A stretch of DNA of 64,000 nt, taken from the NCBI GenBank assembly GCA_018806985.1, contig JADANN010000384.1, positions 31,552-95,551 on the forward strand, written 5' to 3'. Source of the DNA: Angiostrongylus vasorum (taxonomy: Eukaryota > Nematoda > Chromadorea > Rhabditida > Metastrongylidae). Made by a program: the position numbers and the translations under genes. The first letter of the stretch is position 1. Every line of letters begins with the position of its first letter. Positions 32,511-42,734 of the stretch are shown here, one piece after another. The notes under the pieces are model-generated. The model worked only from the letters and a program-made list of their open reading frames with translations, had not been told where the DNA came from and did no database searches.

Positions 32511-32703
32511 AAATGTTCATGGCTTACTTCACATCGACCTACTAGTAAAGTTTGACATCAGTTAGGGTAAAGTAGGAAACGAAGTCGTCTTTCACTAACT
32601 CCCACGTCCGACTTTCTATTAACCTCGGCATTGACTGAATAATTTTTTCTGCTTCTGTTTAGCAAACACGAGGTGTTATTTTATTTCTTTCATTTACGTA
32701 CAC

Positions 32704-32741
32704 GCTGACGTTTTGGCGGATTCGCCTTGTTCAGATTCTGG
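32704..32741 (-). ncRNA. Mutated hammerhead motif at the PLE II end
   Basis: On the minus strand CTGAACA replaces CTGANGA, stem II is GGCGAATCCGCC, and AAAACGTC replaces GAAACGTC before AGC. Stem II is sound but two core positions are changed. Confidence 0.5.
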
Positions 32742-33107
32742 AAACGTCAAGTTGACAGCGATCTACACGGTCAAACGCCTCCATAACCAAACAGGGAAAA
32801 TGCTGAACCAAAATTTCAATCACATTGAACACAGAGCCTCTGCACACTCACCGCTTTCTATGAGTCTTCAACTAAGTATTTCACGTGGAGACCAACCGCA
32901 CAGAGTTTACATGGAATCGTAATGTATCCATCTCATCAGAATAACAGGCTTATATACTGCCCAATATCGCGCGTGATAGTGAGGCATTCCTCCCTGCGGT
33001 TCATTTTCGGATTCTTGGAATTAATCCAGAATGCCTTGAGAATTTTGCGCGTTTGTGTTCTCGATTCCAGCGCTAGGATCGTAACCCGTACATCAAAATC
33101 TTCTCCG

Positions 33108-33374
33108 TTATATCTCTGCGTCCCTATGCGCGCCTAGTGGAGTATTTGGTTTACGTATGCCGACTAGGTGTTCTTTTATACGAACGCAGAGTGGTCTACC
33201 CGTTTCGCCAACGTATTCGGCCCCGCACGCTTTACAAGAGATCAGATAAACTGTACCTGAACTCATGCAGTCACCGTCTCTACCACAGGGGCAAATTATG
33301 CAATTTTGCGTTGCCCATAGACGGTCGTAGAGGCGGTTACGAACTAGTTGGCATCTTAGATTACTCGGTGGCAT
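33108..33374 (-). pseudogene. PLE II GIY-YIG endonuclease domain
   Basis: The 88-residue frame holds LRCQLVRNRLYDRLW, a CGRDGDCMSSG loop, TVYLISCKACGAEYVGETG and RPLCVRIKEHLVG. VYLI and YVG are the GIY and YIG motif equivalents and R in RPLCVRI is at the expected catalytic position. Cys pairs before the first motif (CIICPCG, GDC) may bind metal. The domain reads through cleanly but is out of frame with the reverse transcriptase. Confidence 0.8.
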
Positions 33375-33849
33375 TTCAATTATCGTTACCGAATTCTCTA
33401 GGCCGGCCCTTCTTAAACAGCGTTTTATAGCTGCACTTACCTCATTTGAAATGATGGGCAGGATGGACGGGACCTTTTTATCGCTAGAGATATCGTTTTG
33501 GGCCTAGGATTTTTCCTACACTTATCCCGAGCTACAGTTTCGTAGGCATTAGAGATGGCTGTTTGCCGCGCCATGTTCCGGGACTCCTCTCTCTGCTCCT
33601 TTCCTGTGCACACGCTGGTGGCTGTTCGAGGCGTGTTTCTCACAAGCGCCCTTTTCTGTGAGAGGGGTGAGAGGAGAGGTAATGAACCAAGATGTTTTTT
33701 ACTACTTGGCTTTCGATACCATTTCGTAACGTAGCCGTTTTCTGACAGGTTGATTTGCACGTTCAGAAATGGAAGCCAGTTTTCTTTTTGGTTTCTCTCG
33801 GGTGAATTTAATATACTCTGACTGTTCGTTCAACAGCTCGAAACATTTG

Positions 33850-34617
33850 TCAATTTTCCTCTTGTGTTGAACAAATGACCAAGCAGTCATCTACATATCT
33901 ACAGTAGAGTAACGGCCCGAGATCGATTACTGGTGCTTCCACCTTAGACATGAATGCAATGGCAAGGCTTGGTGCCAGTCGTTGTCCCATTGCCAGCCCT
34001 CTCGTTTGTGCGTAATACCTCCCGGACCATCTGAAGATTGAGCAGTTTAGGCACTCCTTTAAGAGTGTCATCAACTGCTGAATCGAGAAGCCATACATGT
34101 TTATTGCTCCTTCATGTTGTGTAAGGAGCTCGTGGATGGCTTGCATAGCTGAGTCATTCGACACGTTTGTATATAGGGCGGTGACGTCGAAGGACTCCAT
34201 CACGTATGCGCTGTTGGGCTGCACAGTACGTAGACGATCCAGGAACATTTGGGTGTTCGTTAGATTGGCTGGAATGTACTTCAACAACTGGGTAAGTATT
34301 AGCGTTATTAACCACGTTATTCTATCCGTTGGCCCGTCCACGCAGCTAATGATAGGTCTGACCTTAAATAACAATGGATCGGTGGACACGAGATTATTGC
34401 TGGACACTAACTTATGGGTTTTGATAAGCAAGTACAAGACGGGACATGTTGGTAAGTCAACTTTAAGTTGAGAGATAACTGATAGTCTTGACCCAGCCGC
34501 TCTTGCCATTTTGACCCATTCGTTGTTTGACTTTCGGTTTTGATTTGCTACTCTATTAAGTCTAATGCTAAAGTAACTTTGCGGAGAAAATTCGAGGAGC
34601 TCTAGAGTAAATTGCAC
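33850..34617 (-). pseudogene. PLE II reverse transcriptase, 255-residue fragment
   Basis: The open frame holds NEWVKMARAAG, VLYLLIKTHKL (fingers), KVRPIISCVDGPTDRITW, ESFDVTALYTNV (motif A with catalytic D), RGLAMGQRLAPSLAIAFMS (motif B) and YCRYVDDCLV (motif C with catalytic DD). All three catalytic aspartates are present. It is the best preserved PLE polymerase here. The frame is lost just after CSTQEE, where the thumb continues at 33702-33890 in another frame. PLE polymerases are related to telomerase reverse transcriptase. Confidence 0.9.
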
Positions 34618-35230
34618 AACACGGCTTCAAAAGCGCAAAGAAATACCGCTAACGAGCATCAAACAGGTCATAGTAGGACAAATAATGTGCAAGAAAATTC
34701 AAGGCTAACCGTGTTAGGAGGCATGACTCTCCCTGATGGTGCGCGCTCGTTATTAGAATTGGGACCGAGTTTCTCACCATCTGACCCCATTTTTAAGATA
34801 ACTTGCGTAGGGTCGCATGTAATTTGCATGAACATCAAGGTATACTCCGCGAAAAGCTAGGGATAAAGTTCTAAATAGGAGCAAACAACACCATGTGGGG
34901 GCCCTACCAGTACCACCATTTCCTCAACCGTTGTTCAGACAACAAGAGCCCAATAATGAAGTTGACCTTAAATTTCGGATGTTTACGAATGAAACTTTCA
35001 AAGTTCTCAATCACTATCGCGGGAAAAGATACATCTCAAACCTCACTGCAGTGCGAAAACGTGGTATGCGAGAGGAACGAGAGCTGATAAGGTTGAAAAA
35101 CATAAGACCATCAGTTAGTGATAAGGGTGTAGAGTTCGTTGTAATTCCCCGTCAGTTAGATGTTGAAATAACGAAAAAGCGTCTTGAAGATGCTTCACTT
35201 TATCGCCCATCATCTGAGAAGGAGCTTTAA
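34612..35230 (+). pseudogene. PLE III N-terminal region
   Basis: The first frame has TVLGGMTLPDGARSLLELG and PSFSPSDP. The second (34895-35230) has FRMFTNETFKVLNHYRGKRY, a basic KRGMREERELIRLKN stretch, VIPRQLDVEITKKRLEDAS and YRPSSEKEL. These resemble the conserved region before the polymerase in PLEs. A frame break near 34860-34890 separates the two parts, and TAA follows EKEL. Confidence 0.7.
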
Positions 35231-35316
35231 AAGTAAATACCGAAAATTGAACGACGAATGGGCCAAAATGGCGGGGGCTGCTGGTTAAAACCGTCAGTTA
35301 TCTCTCAACAAAAAGT

Positions 35317-35981
35317 TTAGTTACCAACATGTCCCGTATTGTACTTGCTTATAAAGTAACATAAGCTAGTATCCAGCGATGATCTTGCGTCTATCGATCC
35401 GTCATTGTTTAAGGTTAGACCAATCATTAGCTGTGTAGACGGGCCAACGGATAGGATAACATGGTTTTTAACCCTAATATTTGACCCGGTTGTTGGAAAC
35501 ACATTCCAGCCCATCTTACGAATACCCAGATGTTTCCTGGACCATCTACGTACTGCGCAGCCCAGCAGCGCGTACGTGATGGAGTCCTTCGACGCTAGCG
35601 CACTTATACAAACGTGTCGAATGACTCGGCAAGTGCAAGCCATATTCGACCTCTTCATACAACATGAAGGAGCAACAACCATTTATGGCTTCACGATAGA
35701 GCAGTTGATGGCACTCTTAAAAGAATGCTTGAGCTGCTCACTCTTCAGATGGTCCGGAAGGTACTACGCTCATAAGAGTGTTGGCAATGGGACAACGACT
35801 GGCACCAAGCCTTGCCATTGCGTTTATGTCTAAGGTGGAAGCACTGGTGACCGATCTCAGGCCGCTACTCTACCGTAGATATATAGATGACTGTTTTGTG
35901 CTTTGCTCAACACAAGAGGAAATGGACAAATGTTTCGAGTTCTTGAATGAACAGTCAGAGTATATAAAGTTCACCTGGTAG
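35317..35981 (+). pseudogene. PLE III reverse transcriptase, broken
   Basis: Two frames: 35405-35833 with KVRPIISCVDGPTDRITW and ESFDASALIQTC (motif A D kept), and 35778-35981 with LAMGQRLAPSLAIAFMS and YRRYIDDCFVLCSTQEE (DD kept). The frame slips at about 35775 within motif B. A further stop follows at 35979. Confidence 0.85.
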
Positions 35982-36288
35982 GAAGCGAAAGAAAACTGGC
36001 TTCCATTCCTGAACGTCTAAATTAGCCTGTCAGAGGGCGGCTACATTGCGAAGTGGTACCGAAAGCCAAGTAATAAAAACATCTTGGTTCATTACCTCTC
36101 CTCTCACCCCTCTCACACGAAAAGGGCGCTGGTAAGAAACATGTTTCGAGCAGCAACCAACGTGTGCACGGGAAGAGAGCAGAGAGAGGAGTCCCGGAAC
36201 TTGGCGCCGCAAAAAGCCATTTCTGATGGCTACGAAACTGTAGCTTGGGATAGGTGTAGAGGAAATCCTAGGCCTCCCTAGCGATAAA

Positions 36289-36825
36289 ATGGTCTCGTTT
36301 ATCCTATACTTCATCTCAAATGATGTAAGTGCTGCTATAAAACGCTGCTTAAGAAGGGCTTGTCTACAGAAATCGGTTAACGTAGCTGAAATACCACCGA
36401 GTAATCTTAGGCGCCAGCTAGTGTGTAACCGCCTATATGACCGTCTGTGTGGAACACAAAATTGCAGAGTTTACCCTAATGGTACAGACGGTGATTGCAT
36501 GAGCTCGGGTGCAGTTTATCTGATCTCCACTAAGGCGTGCGGAGACAAATTCATTTGCGAAACGGACAGACCCCTCTGTGTCCGCATAAAAGAACACCTA
36601 GTCGGCAAACGTAAACCAAATACCCCACTAGGCAGGCACAGGACCGAGAGACATAGCGTGGAGGACTTTAAAGCACGTGTCACGATCCTCGCACAGGAAT
36701 CGAGAGCACAAGAGCTCAAAACTCTCGAGGCGTTCTGGATTAGTTCCAGAAATCCGAAAATGAACCGCAGAGAAGTAAGGAAGGAACCGCATTCATTATC
36801 ACTCGTGATATTGGGCAGTATATAA
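36289..36825 (+). pseudogene. PLE III GIY-YIG endonuclease domain, 178-residue frame
   Basis: Holds LRRQLVCNRLYDRLC, NGTDGDCMSSG, AVYLISTKACGDKFICETD, RPLCVRIKEHLVGKRK, then VTILAQESRAQELKTLEAFW and ISSRNPKMNRREV at the C-terminus. The frame is open to its natural end. The second motif reads FIC where the other copies have YIG or YVG, so the catalytic Tyr and Gly are lost. The nuclease is probably dead even though the frame is open. Confidence 0.8.
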
Positions 36826-37033
36826 GCCTGTTATTTTGATGGGAGGGGCATACTACACTTCCGTGTGAATTCTGTCCGGTCGGTCTCCACGCGACATACT
36901 CAGTTTAAGCCTCATTGAAAGCGGTGAGTGTGCAAAGCTGTGTTCAATGTGATTGAAATCTTGGTTCAGCGTTTTCTCTGTTTGATTAAGGATGTGTTTG
37001 GCCGAATAGATTGCTGTCAACTTGACCTTTCCA

Positions 37034-37068
37034 GGATCTGAAGAAGGCGAATCCGCCAAAACGTCAAC
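37034..37068 (+). ncRNA. Mutated hammerhead motif at the PLE III end
   Basis: CTGAAGA, stem II GGCGAATCCGCC, AAAACGTC (G-to-A in the first base of GAAA), then AACTTG. The stem I partners are weak. Confidence 0.45.
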
Positions 37069-37182
37069 TTGTTCGAGCATAAAGAATAAAATAACACCTC
37101 GCGTTTGCTCAACAAGAATACGAAGAATTAAAACTATAGATTTCACCGAATTGCAGGGCTATTGTTAGATATAATACGTCGA

Positions 37183-37222
37183 TGCTCTGAGAAAGACGAG
37201 GTTGCCGAAACTTCAGCGATCG
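37183..37222 (+). ncRNA. Worn hammerhead motif
   Basis: GATGCT, CTGAGAA, AGACGAGGTTGCC, GAAACTTC, AGC. The core has one change (CTGAGAA) and stem III is ACTT instead of ACGT. Confidence 0.35.
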
Positions 37223-37329
37223 AACATCAACATTGTCAACACCGAGAACAACGACAACTCATACCAACCCTGCATCAGCCCACCAAGAGCAGTTTTCAAG
37301 ATCATAGATATAAAATTATTTGATTGATT

Positions 37330-37625
37330 GTGAAGTGCCCAGGATCGACTTTCTATTAACCTCGGCATTGGAATATGAAGTTTTTTTCGAGAAGCTGTTG
37401 ACCATGTAATTACCATAGAGCTTTTCGTCTTTTTGTAAGTGTTATTGAAGCGTTTGGTCCTAGTAAATTGAATGTCAGTATACACTTCCAGGCTCTGAAG
37501 AAAGCGATACTGCCGAAACGTCAGCTACTGTTGTATTGTATTGTGTTTTTCTATGGAAGTAAATGTATGCTGTTTAACAACCTCGCGGTTGCTGAACAAG
37601 AAAACGACGCATTGTGAAGTGCTTC
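37330..37625 (+). mobile_element. Non-autonomous PLE-like terminal unit
   Basis: Related to 13.62-13.95 kb: GTTGACCATGTAA, GTGTTATTGAAGCGTTTGG, a hammerhead motif at 37491-37525 and a 3' end TTGCTGAACAAGAAAACGACGC. There is no coding capacity. Confidence 0.5.
37491..37525 (+). ncRNA. Hammerhead ribozyme motif
   Basis: GGCT, core CTGAAGA (37495-37501), a weak stem II (AGCGATACTGCC), GAAACGTC (37515-37522), AGC. GCT and AGC pair as a short stem I. The core is complete but stem II is poor. Confidence 0.5.
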
Positions 37626-37967
37626 TAAAATTCTCACAGAAACGCGCTAGCTCATGTGTGAGAATTTCTAATCTCTAGAACTACATGTCCTCATGTGATC
37701 AAGCCATGCGTTGTTAGATATTGCGGATCCAACAAAAAGGGATGAAGAGATATGGTCAAGACTGCTTACCTCACGTGGCCTTCGTATCCGCTATTACCCT
37801 TATCGAGGGCTCATGTGCTATCCGCCACATAAAAGGTACGCTTTGCTTTGCCTTTCTTTTAGCAAGTATTTTTTACCTTGTCGTTCATATCAGCAATCGC
37901 CTGTCAACAAGAATGATTACACTTGCATACAAAATCAAAGCCAAAGAAGGAACGGCGAACAAGGACA

Positions 37968-38034
37968 TCGCTTGGCATAATGGATAGCACGTGAGCACCC
38001 ATGAGAGTAGTCTCGGGTTCGAAACCCACCTTTC
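37968..38034 (+). repeat. tRNA-like SINE head
   Basis: TTGGCATAATGGATAGCACG (A box) and CTCGGGTTCGAAACCCACC (B box with a good T arm) are 35 bp apart. The acceptor and anticodon stems do not pair well, so it is read as a tRNA-derived repeat and not a working tRNA. Confidence 0.55.
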
Positions 38035-38834
38035 TAAAATTGAAATCTCCCTTTTTAGGCGTTTTCTGATTCCTCCCGAAAACACCGTTCAGCAAAAATA
38101 TAGACCGATGGAAACTTTAAAGAAATTGGTATCTGGATGGATATTCGTTCCAAAAGCAGGGAAAGCCGGCGTTATTAGGATAAGCAACTGCATATGGAAA
38201 AGTAAAGTATGAGATCAACAACGTCTTTCGTAAATGTTGTAGCAATCTCTTTTTGTGTTTCACTACCAAGTGGAAAATCACTAGAAAACTTTTTTCTTGT
38301 CCTGGGACTGTTAATACATAAAAGTCTGCCACTGACTGGGTGGGTACTTTTGCTCATTAGAGAATATCTCTCGTAACGGTATAGGATTAAATTCTTTAAA
38401 GGCAAAATTGAAACCCCTTGTTGAGCCTGATGAACATGAGCAGCCATGAGCAGTGTGTTTCTCGTTGCTGCTGGTTAAAGCAACTAGGTGGGATAAAAAC
38501 AACTGCTGCTTTTGCATTTTATCAGAAGGTGATTTCCTAACTACCGACTAGACACTTGGCGAGTACTAAGTGCTGTATTTTTTTCATTTCTCAGGCGATA
38601 AGATGCGTAGAATGTTTACTTTTCGTGTTTTCAAATTCCCCCACTTGCAACTGCTGAACAGATTTCAATGGAAAATCTACGTGTGCTCACTGTACACAAA
38701 GAAAAATAGGTAGATGGATGAATAAAATAGTAGGACAAGTAAATAAAAGAATAGACAGCGCACAGAAAGAGAGACGTTCAGACAGTAAATAAGCACATAA
38801 CTTGGACAAATGACATAAAAGGACACATTTAATA

Positions 38835-39000
38835 TCTATTTCTACATGGTCCGTGATCAAATCTTTTGTGCGGTTCACAGCACTTCTGCATTCAGTTTGT
38901 TTTCCTGACATTCACCGTCCACAACTATCCCCGCCTAAATTTGGCGTGTTCCTTTGCCTGCTGCTTGGATGACTTCGTCTCCTTTGTGAATCTAGAGCAA
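38835..39000 (-). pseudogene. Relic of an unrecognised small coding unit, copy 3
   Basis: The minus strand shares the GTGGACGGTGAATGTCAGG core and the stretch before it with 39715-39775, and more weakly with 26.7 and 29.2 kb. Stops occur in all frames over the matched length. Confidence 0.35.
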
Positions 39001-39020
39001 TGCTTGTTAAGTCGATCTTC

Positions 39021-39789
39021 TTTGCGATCCTAAAAATGCCGGGGGTTGAGGTGTTCCCACGTGAAACAGCAAGCAATACAAAACTTCACTTTAGATGAAA
39101 ACCTCTGGAAAACGTCAACACAAGCAATTGCTGGCGAATTAGAAATCATTCCAAAATCAAAAGTGATCCGCAAGAAGGACTGTCTTGTGGCCACGGTGAC
39201 TTAGCTCCATACCTCGCTAATTCTATAACCTAGGCACATTCCTCGCCTTCGTAATAACTCTTTGCGGCAGCTTTGCACCAATTAACTGGATATATTACAA
39301 CGGACAAAACGGTAGGGTGTTTAAAAGAAGCTGTTTCTTATGCGAGTTTAAATTTATATGCTAAGTCTTATTTGCTAGGGTTATGAATGTTTTAGCTAAG
39401 TAGATTGCTTTCATTTTCACCTTTCCAGGCTCTGAGAAAGGCGAACCACCGGAAGATCGGCTATTATGTGCTAATAAAAGCTATAATACTTACCTTGTAT
39501 CTCCTCATTAAAGAGAAACGGTATAAAAAAAACTGCAAGAGATTATGCCATTTCAAGAAGAAGGGGCTCACTGATTGGCGATGCAGTCCACCATGAAGGA
39601 AGATGCTGGGTCGACGCCATTTCACAACGTCGTTCCCTACGCCCTCCTCCAGTGCACGTGGGAACTCCTGAACCCCGGTAGTTTCGGCATAGCGGAGGAG
39701 ATCGGCTTAACAAGCATTGCTCGAGATTCACAAAGGAGACGAAGGAGTAGTTGTGGACGATGAATGCCAGGAAAACAAACTGGAACTAG
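39021..39789. other. Mostly unassigned, with a worn hammerhead and a coding relic
   Basis: 39418-39465 has CCTTTCCAGGCTCTGAGAAA with GGCGAACCACC after it, the remains of a PLE terminal hammerhead. 39715-39775 (+) repeats the small coding relic (TTCACAAAGGAGACGAAG, GTTGTGGACGATGAATGCC). The rest is unrecognised. Confidence 0.4.
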
Positions 39790-40450
39790 TTGTGTAGGAC
39801 TAGTAGGACTACGGCAGGACTAGTTGCAGTGAAGGACTAAAGATATAGGCGTTTCCCTCATTCTTTCCTGATGAAGCGGTATCGTGAAAACATAATGTCG
39901 CTAAGAGTTACTGACACCATTGATGATATACGTAGAAATACACGACGTATTTTGTTAGGCGACTCTTAGGTAAATATGCTTGCCTTTGATATTAAGCCGT
40001 TGGTTCGTTTAGCTCTCAGTTCATTACAGGACACCAACAAGTGCTCATGTTAATCACTTGACACCTATCTAACTTCTCGTGCTACACGCTTCTACTTCAA
40101 AAATTGTACAAGCCAAACGCCACTTATGTTCTATCAGGAGTTCATACATCTTTGCTAGCTATTCTACTGAAACTTCCCAAGAACTTGTATGTAACCTTGT
40201 CGTACATAAGTTAGTCTTCACCATATTCTCGTAGCGTCAAAATGAAACTCTTTGTGATTTATTAACGGCTGTGAAAGAGTGCTGGTTCAATAGCACTCAG
40301 CACAAGCAAAGCCCATATTCTCTCCACGCTGGTAAATGAAATGTTTGAAAGGAAGGAAACATTGACTTTACGCATCAATAGGTTTTAGGCACCATTTTAT
40401 TTGTTACAGATCTATTCTTAAGTAAATGTTAGATGTGCCATGTAGGATGA
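39790..40450 (+). repeat. Inverted repeat arm (partner 49750-50420)
   Basis: The reverse complement of this stretch closely matches 49750-50420, for example TGTTCTATCAGGAGTTCATA here and TATGAACTCCTGATAGAACA there. The arms are about 9.3 kb apart. Confidence 0.8.
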
Positions 40451-40641
40451 ATGCCATAGTTTCTATTTCAAGAGAAATGTTTATGAAGCGCTAAATTTTA
40501 CCATTTCACCTTAACTTGCACCGAGGAAGAAAAATTTGTTGTTGAGCAGTTTCAAAGAGTAGAGCAAAATTTTCTTAACTAATAAATCTATCTTAGGCGT
40601 CTAATCTCATCTTAGGCGCCAGCTAGTTCGTAACCGCCTAT

Positions 40642-41001
40642 ATGACCGTCTATGTGCAACGCGAAATTGCAGTTTGCCCTAATGGTAGAGACGGTGATTG
40701 CATGAGCTCGGGTATAGTTTATCTGATCTCCTGTAAGGCGTGCGAAGACGAATACATTGGCGAAACGGGCAGACGCCTCTGTGTTTGCATAAAAGAACAC
40801 CTAGTCGGCAAACGTAAGCCAAATACCCCACTAGGCACGTGTAGGACCCAGAGACATAGCGAGGAGGACTTTGAAGTACGTGTCACGATCCTCGTACAGG
40901 AATCAAGAACACAGGCGAGCAAAACTCTCGAGGCGTTCTGGATTAGTTCCAGAAATCCGAAAATGAACCGCAGGGGAAGAATGCCTAATTATCACGCGTG
41001 A
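40642..41001 (+). pseudogene. PLE IV GIY-YIG endonuclease domain, 119-residue fragment
   Basis: Open frame with NGRDGDCMSSG, IVYLISCKACEDEYIGETG, RRLCVCIKEHLVGKRK, VTILVQESRTQASKTLEAFW and ISSRNPKMNRR. VYLI and YIG are both intact. R-to-C in RLCVCI removes the expected catalytic Arg position seen as RPLCVRI in other copies. A frame break before 40660 cuts the N-terminal part. Confidence 0.8.
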
Positions 41002-41231
41002 TATTGGGCAGTATATGAAAGCTCTGTTATTTTGATGGGAGGGGCATATTACGCTTCCATGTGAATTCTGTGCGGTTGGTCTCCACGCGACATACTCAGT
41101 GGAAGCCTCATAGAAAAGCGGTGAGTGTGCAAAGCTGTGTTCAATGTGATTGAAATCTTGGTTTCAGCGTTTTCTCTGTTTGGTTATGGAGGTGTTTGGC
41201 GGAATAGATTGCTGTCAACTTGACCTTTCCA

Positions 41232-41267
41232 GGCTCTGAGGAAGGCGAAATCCGCCGAAACGTCAAC
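41232..41267 (+). ncRNA. Hammerhead ribozyme motif at the PLE IV end
   Basis: GGCT, CTGAGGA (41236-41242), stem II GGCG-AAATC-CGCC, GAAACGTC (41257-41264), then AAC. Core and stem II are complete. Stem I is weak because AAC replaces AGC. Confidence 0.6.
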
Positions 41268-41330
41268 TTGTTCGTGCATAAAGAATAAAAATAACACCTC
41301 GCGTTTGCTCAACAAGAATAGGATTAATTA

Positions 41331-41639
41331 ATAAATCTATTTTCTTAGCTATTCTTTTTCTAGAAGTGTTCAGAAGAGAAACGCTCATAAAATATATTAC
41401 TTCCTTCCACACTTATCTTATAGTCAGTTTCCATTCGTTTAGCATTTTACTATTTGTTTGAAGAGTTTTGGACTTGCTAAGAGTAGCAGGAGTACATACT
41501 GCAAAAAAGGCCATATTTATCAGTGGTTTGAACCTTTCCAGTACGAGATAGGATCCATAAGCCTTCCAGCGTTTTTCTCACTGGATACGAGCAAAACTGG
41601 CTAGAAAACACACTACGTTGCTTCCTACCAGACGATTTC
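41331..41639. other. Unassigned stretch
   Basis: Nothing was recognised between the PLE IV end and the inverted LINE scrap. 49070-49180 has some shared wording (GAGAAAATCG, GTATCCA...GCTGGAA), so it may be an old duplicate. Confidence 0.35.
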
Positions 41640-41870
41640 TTCTCTGGGACGTTTTCTAAAACCGTAAATGGGTGACCTCTGAGGAAGAAACTACAAAAAC
41701 TTCGTAAGATATTATTGTCACCATGCGCGTTGCACTATTGGATGCCGCTCTAGGAACACGTCGAGCATCATACCTTTTTTTCAAGGCTCTTTTTGAAGAA
41801 CTCTGACCATCGGGTCGGTGGCCTTCCTGCAGTAAGCCAATACCACAAATCACCGATGCCCTGGTGTAGA
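41640..41870 (-). pseudogene. RTE LINE C-terminal scrap (inverted)
   Basis: The minus strand has EGHRPDGQSSSKRALKKRYD and ARRVPRAAS. These match the end of the long LINE around 6180-6270 (GRPPTRCPDF, RALKKDMMLDESLERAEP). Nothing else of the element remains here. Confidence 0.75.
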
Positions 41871-42040
41871 AATGGACTCATACTGGCAAACTTTCCGTTG
41901 ATCCATCAGTGCCGATGATCATCTGGGATAGCTCCGACCCCTAGGCGGCTTCGCCTATGCTAACCTCGAAACTTCAAAGGACGGTAGTACAAAAACCAAC
42001 GAACTTAAGTCTTAGGACCCCGCGTACAAGAAGCTCCAAC
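41840..42040 (+). repeat. Dispersed repeat R370, partial and diverged
   Basis: Matches the 3' half of R370: GATCCATCAGTGCC..., GCTAACCTCGAAACTTCAAAGG. Confidence 0.45.
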
Positions 42041-42269
42041 TTATGACGTCGAGAGCTGAGATAACCAGCAAGTGGTCAAAAAATCTTAGATTGTAGAGTA
42101 GGTCATTGGAAAAAGACAAGACCAACACGCCTATGACAAGCTATGGAGTCTGCGTTATATTCTGCACCAATAACACCAGCACCACCATGAGGCTAAAAAA
42201 TTATATATACTTCACTCAACCCATATGACACGTTACCTTCAGAAAAAACAAAATCGCAAAGCAATGAAG

Positions 42270-42505
42270 GACGCTGCTCACTATCATGCTACCCATGAAG
42301 CATCGGCCCATCAAGTCGTCCATCTTTCGCGGGTTGACAAATTGGTAGCAGACTTGTCTGAGAGGATAGCAGCACTGAGTTGATCCATAGGTAGGGCACC
42401 GCAAGTCATTGTAGAAAGCCAAATTTGCATTCTGTAACCTACAACGGTGCTTAAAATTAGTCGAAAGCATGGCGCACCTCTTAGGGAGCTTTGTATGTCT
42501 TTTAC
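42270..42505 (+). mobile_element. tRNA-derived SINE, family a, 5'-truncated
   Basis: TTGGTAGCAGACTTGTCTGA, CGCAAGTCATTGTAGAAAGCC, GGCGCACCTCTTAGGGA. The tRNA-like head is missing. Confidence 0.6.
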
Positions 42506-42734
42506 GCCTCCTGAAGGAAGTAGACTAAAAGGGGGCTTAAAGACCTATGTAGGCAATTGGTGCAGCTCACTCACGAGAGCCTAAAATCAAGAAATTTGCT
42601 ATTCAACATGAACATCTGTCAAAGAGGATTCACGAACTGTTATGGTTGCCGGATAACCTGCTATAATCATTTCATATTCGTGAAAGCGATAGCCATAAAA
42701 GAGACAACTAAAAATGAAAGAACAATTCTTTCTA

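Larger units (their letters stand above)
32690..34617 (-). mobile_element. Penelope-like element II, 5'-truncated
   Basis: Reading leftwards it has a reverse transcriptase (33850-34617), a linker in two other frames (33437-33890), a GIY-YIG nuclease (33108-33374), a C-terminus with RNPKMNR and the standard 3' tail to a worn hammerhead at 32704-32741. The N-terminal region seen in PLE III is absent. Frame breaks lie at about 33.85 and 33.4 kb. Its 5' end abuts the 5' end of PLE III. Confidence 0.85.
34612..37135 (+). mobile_element. Penelope-like element III, nearly full length but broken
   Basis: It begins back to back with PLE II and runs the other way. In order it has an N-terminal region (34612-35230), reverse transcriptase (35317-35981), linker (36084-36281), GIY-YIG nuclease (36289-36825) and a 3' tail with a worn hammerhead (37034-37068), ending near GCGTTTGCTCAACAAG at 37100. 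At least five frame breaks prevent translation as one protein. Confidence 0.85.
37690..39020. repeat. Diverged block related to 25380-27010
   Basis: The second copy of an old duplicated block with a tRNA-like head, an AGATA-like tract and a coding relic. No conserved gene was found. Confidence 0.6.
40600..41330 (+). mobile_element. Penelope-like element IV, 3' part only
   Basis: Starts inside the nuclease region and keeps the C-terminus, the full 3' tail and the hammerhead, ending at GCGTTTGCTCAACAAGAAT. The sequence is close to PLE III. The 5' truncation fits incomplete reverse transcription. Confidence 0.85.

Noticed and set aside
35317..35682. 121-residue minus-strand frame and similar antisense frames across the PLEs
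   Set aside because: These are shadows of the PLE reverse transcriptase on the plus strand, which carries the catalytic motifs.
37968..38034. Possible working tRNA gene
   Set aside because: A and B boxes are good but the acceptor and anticodon stems do not form. A decayed relative lies at 25.6 kb, which fits a SINE head.
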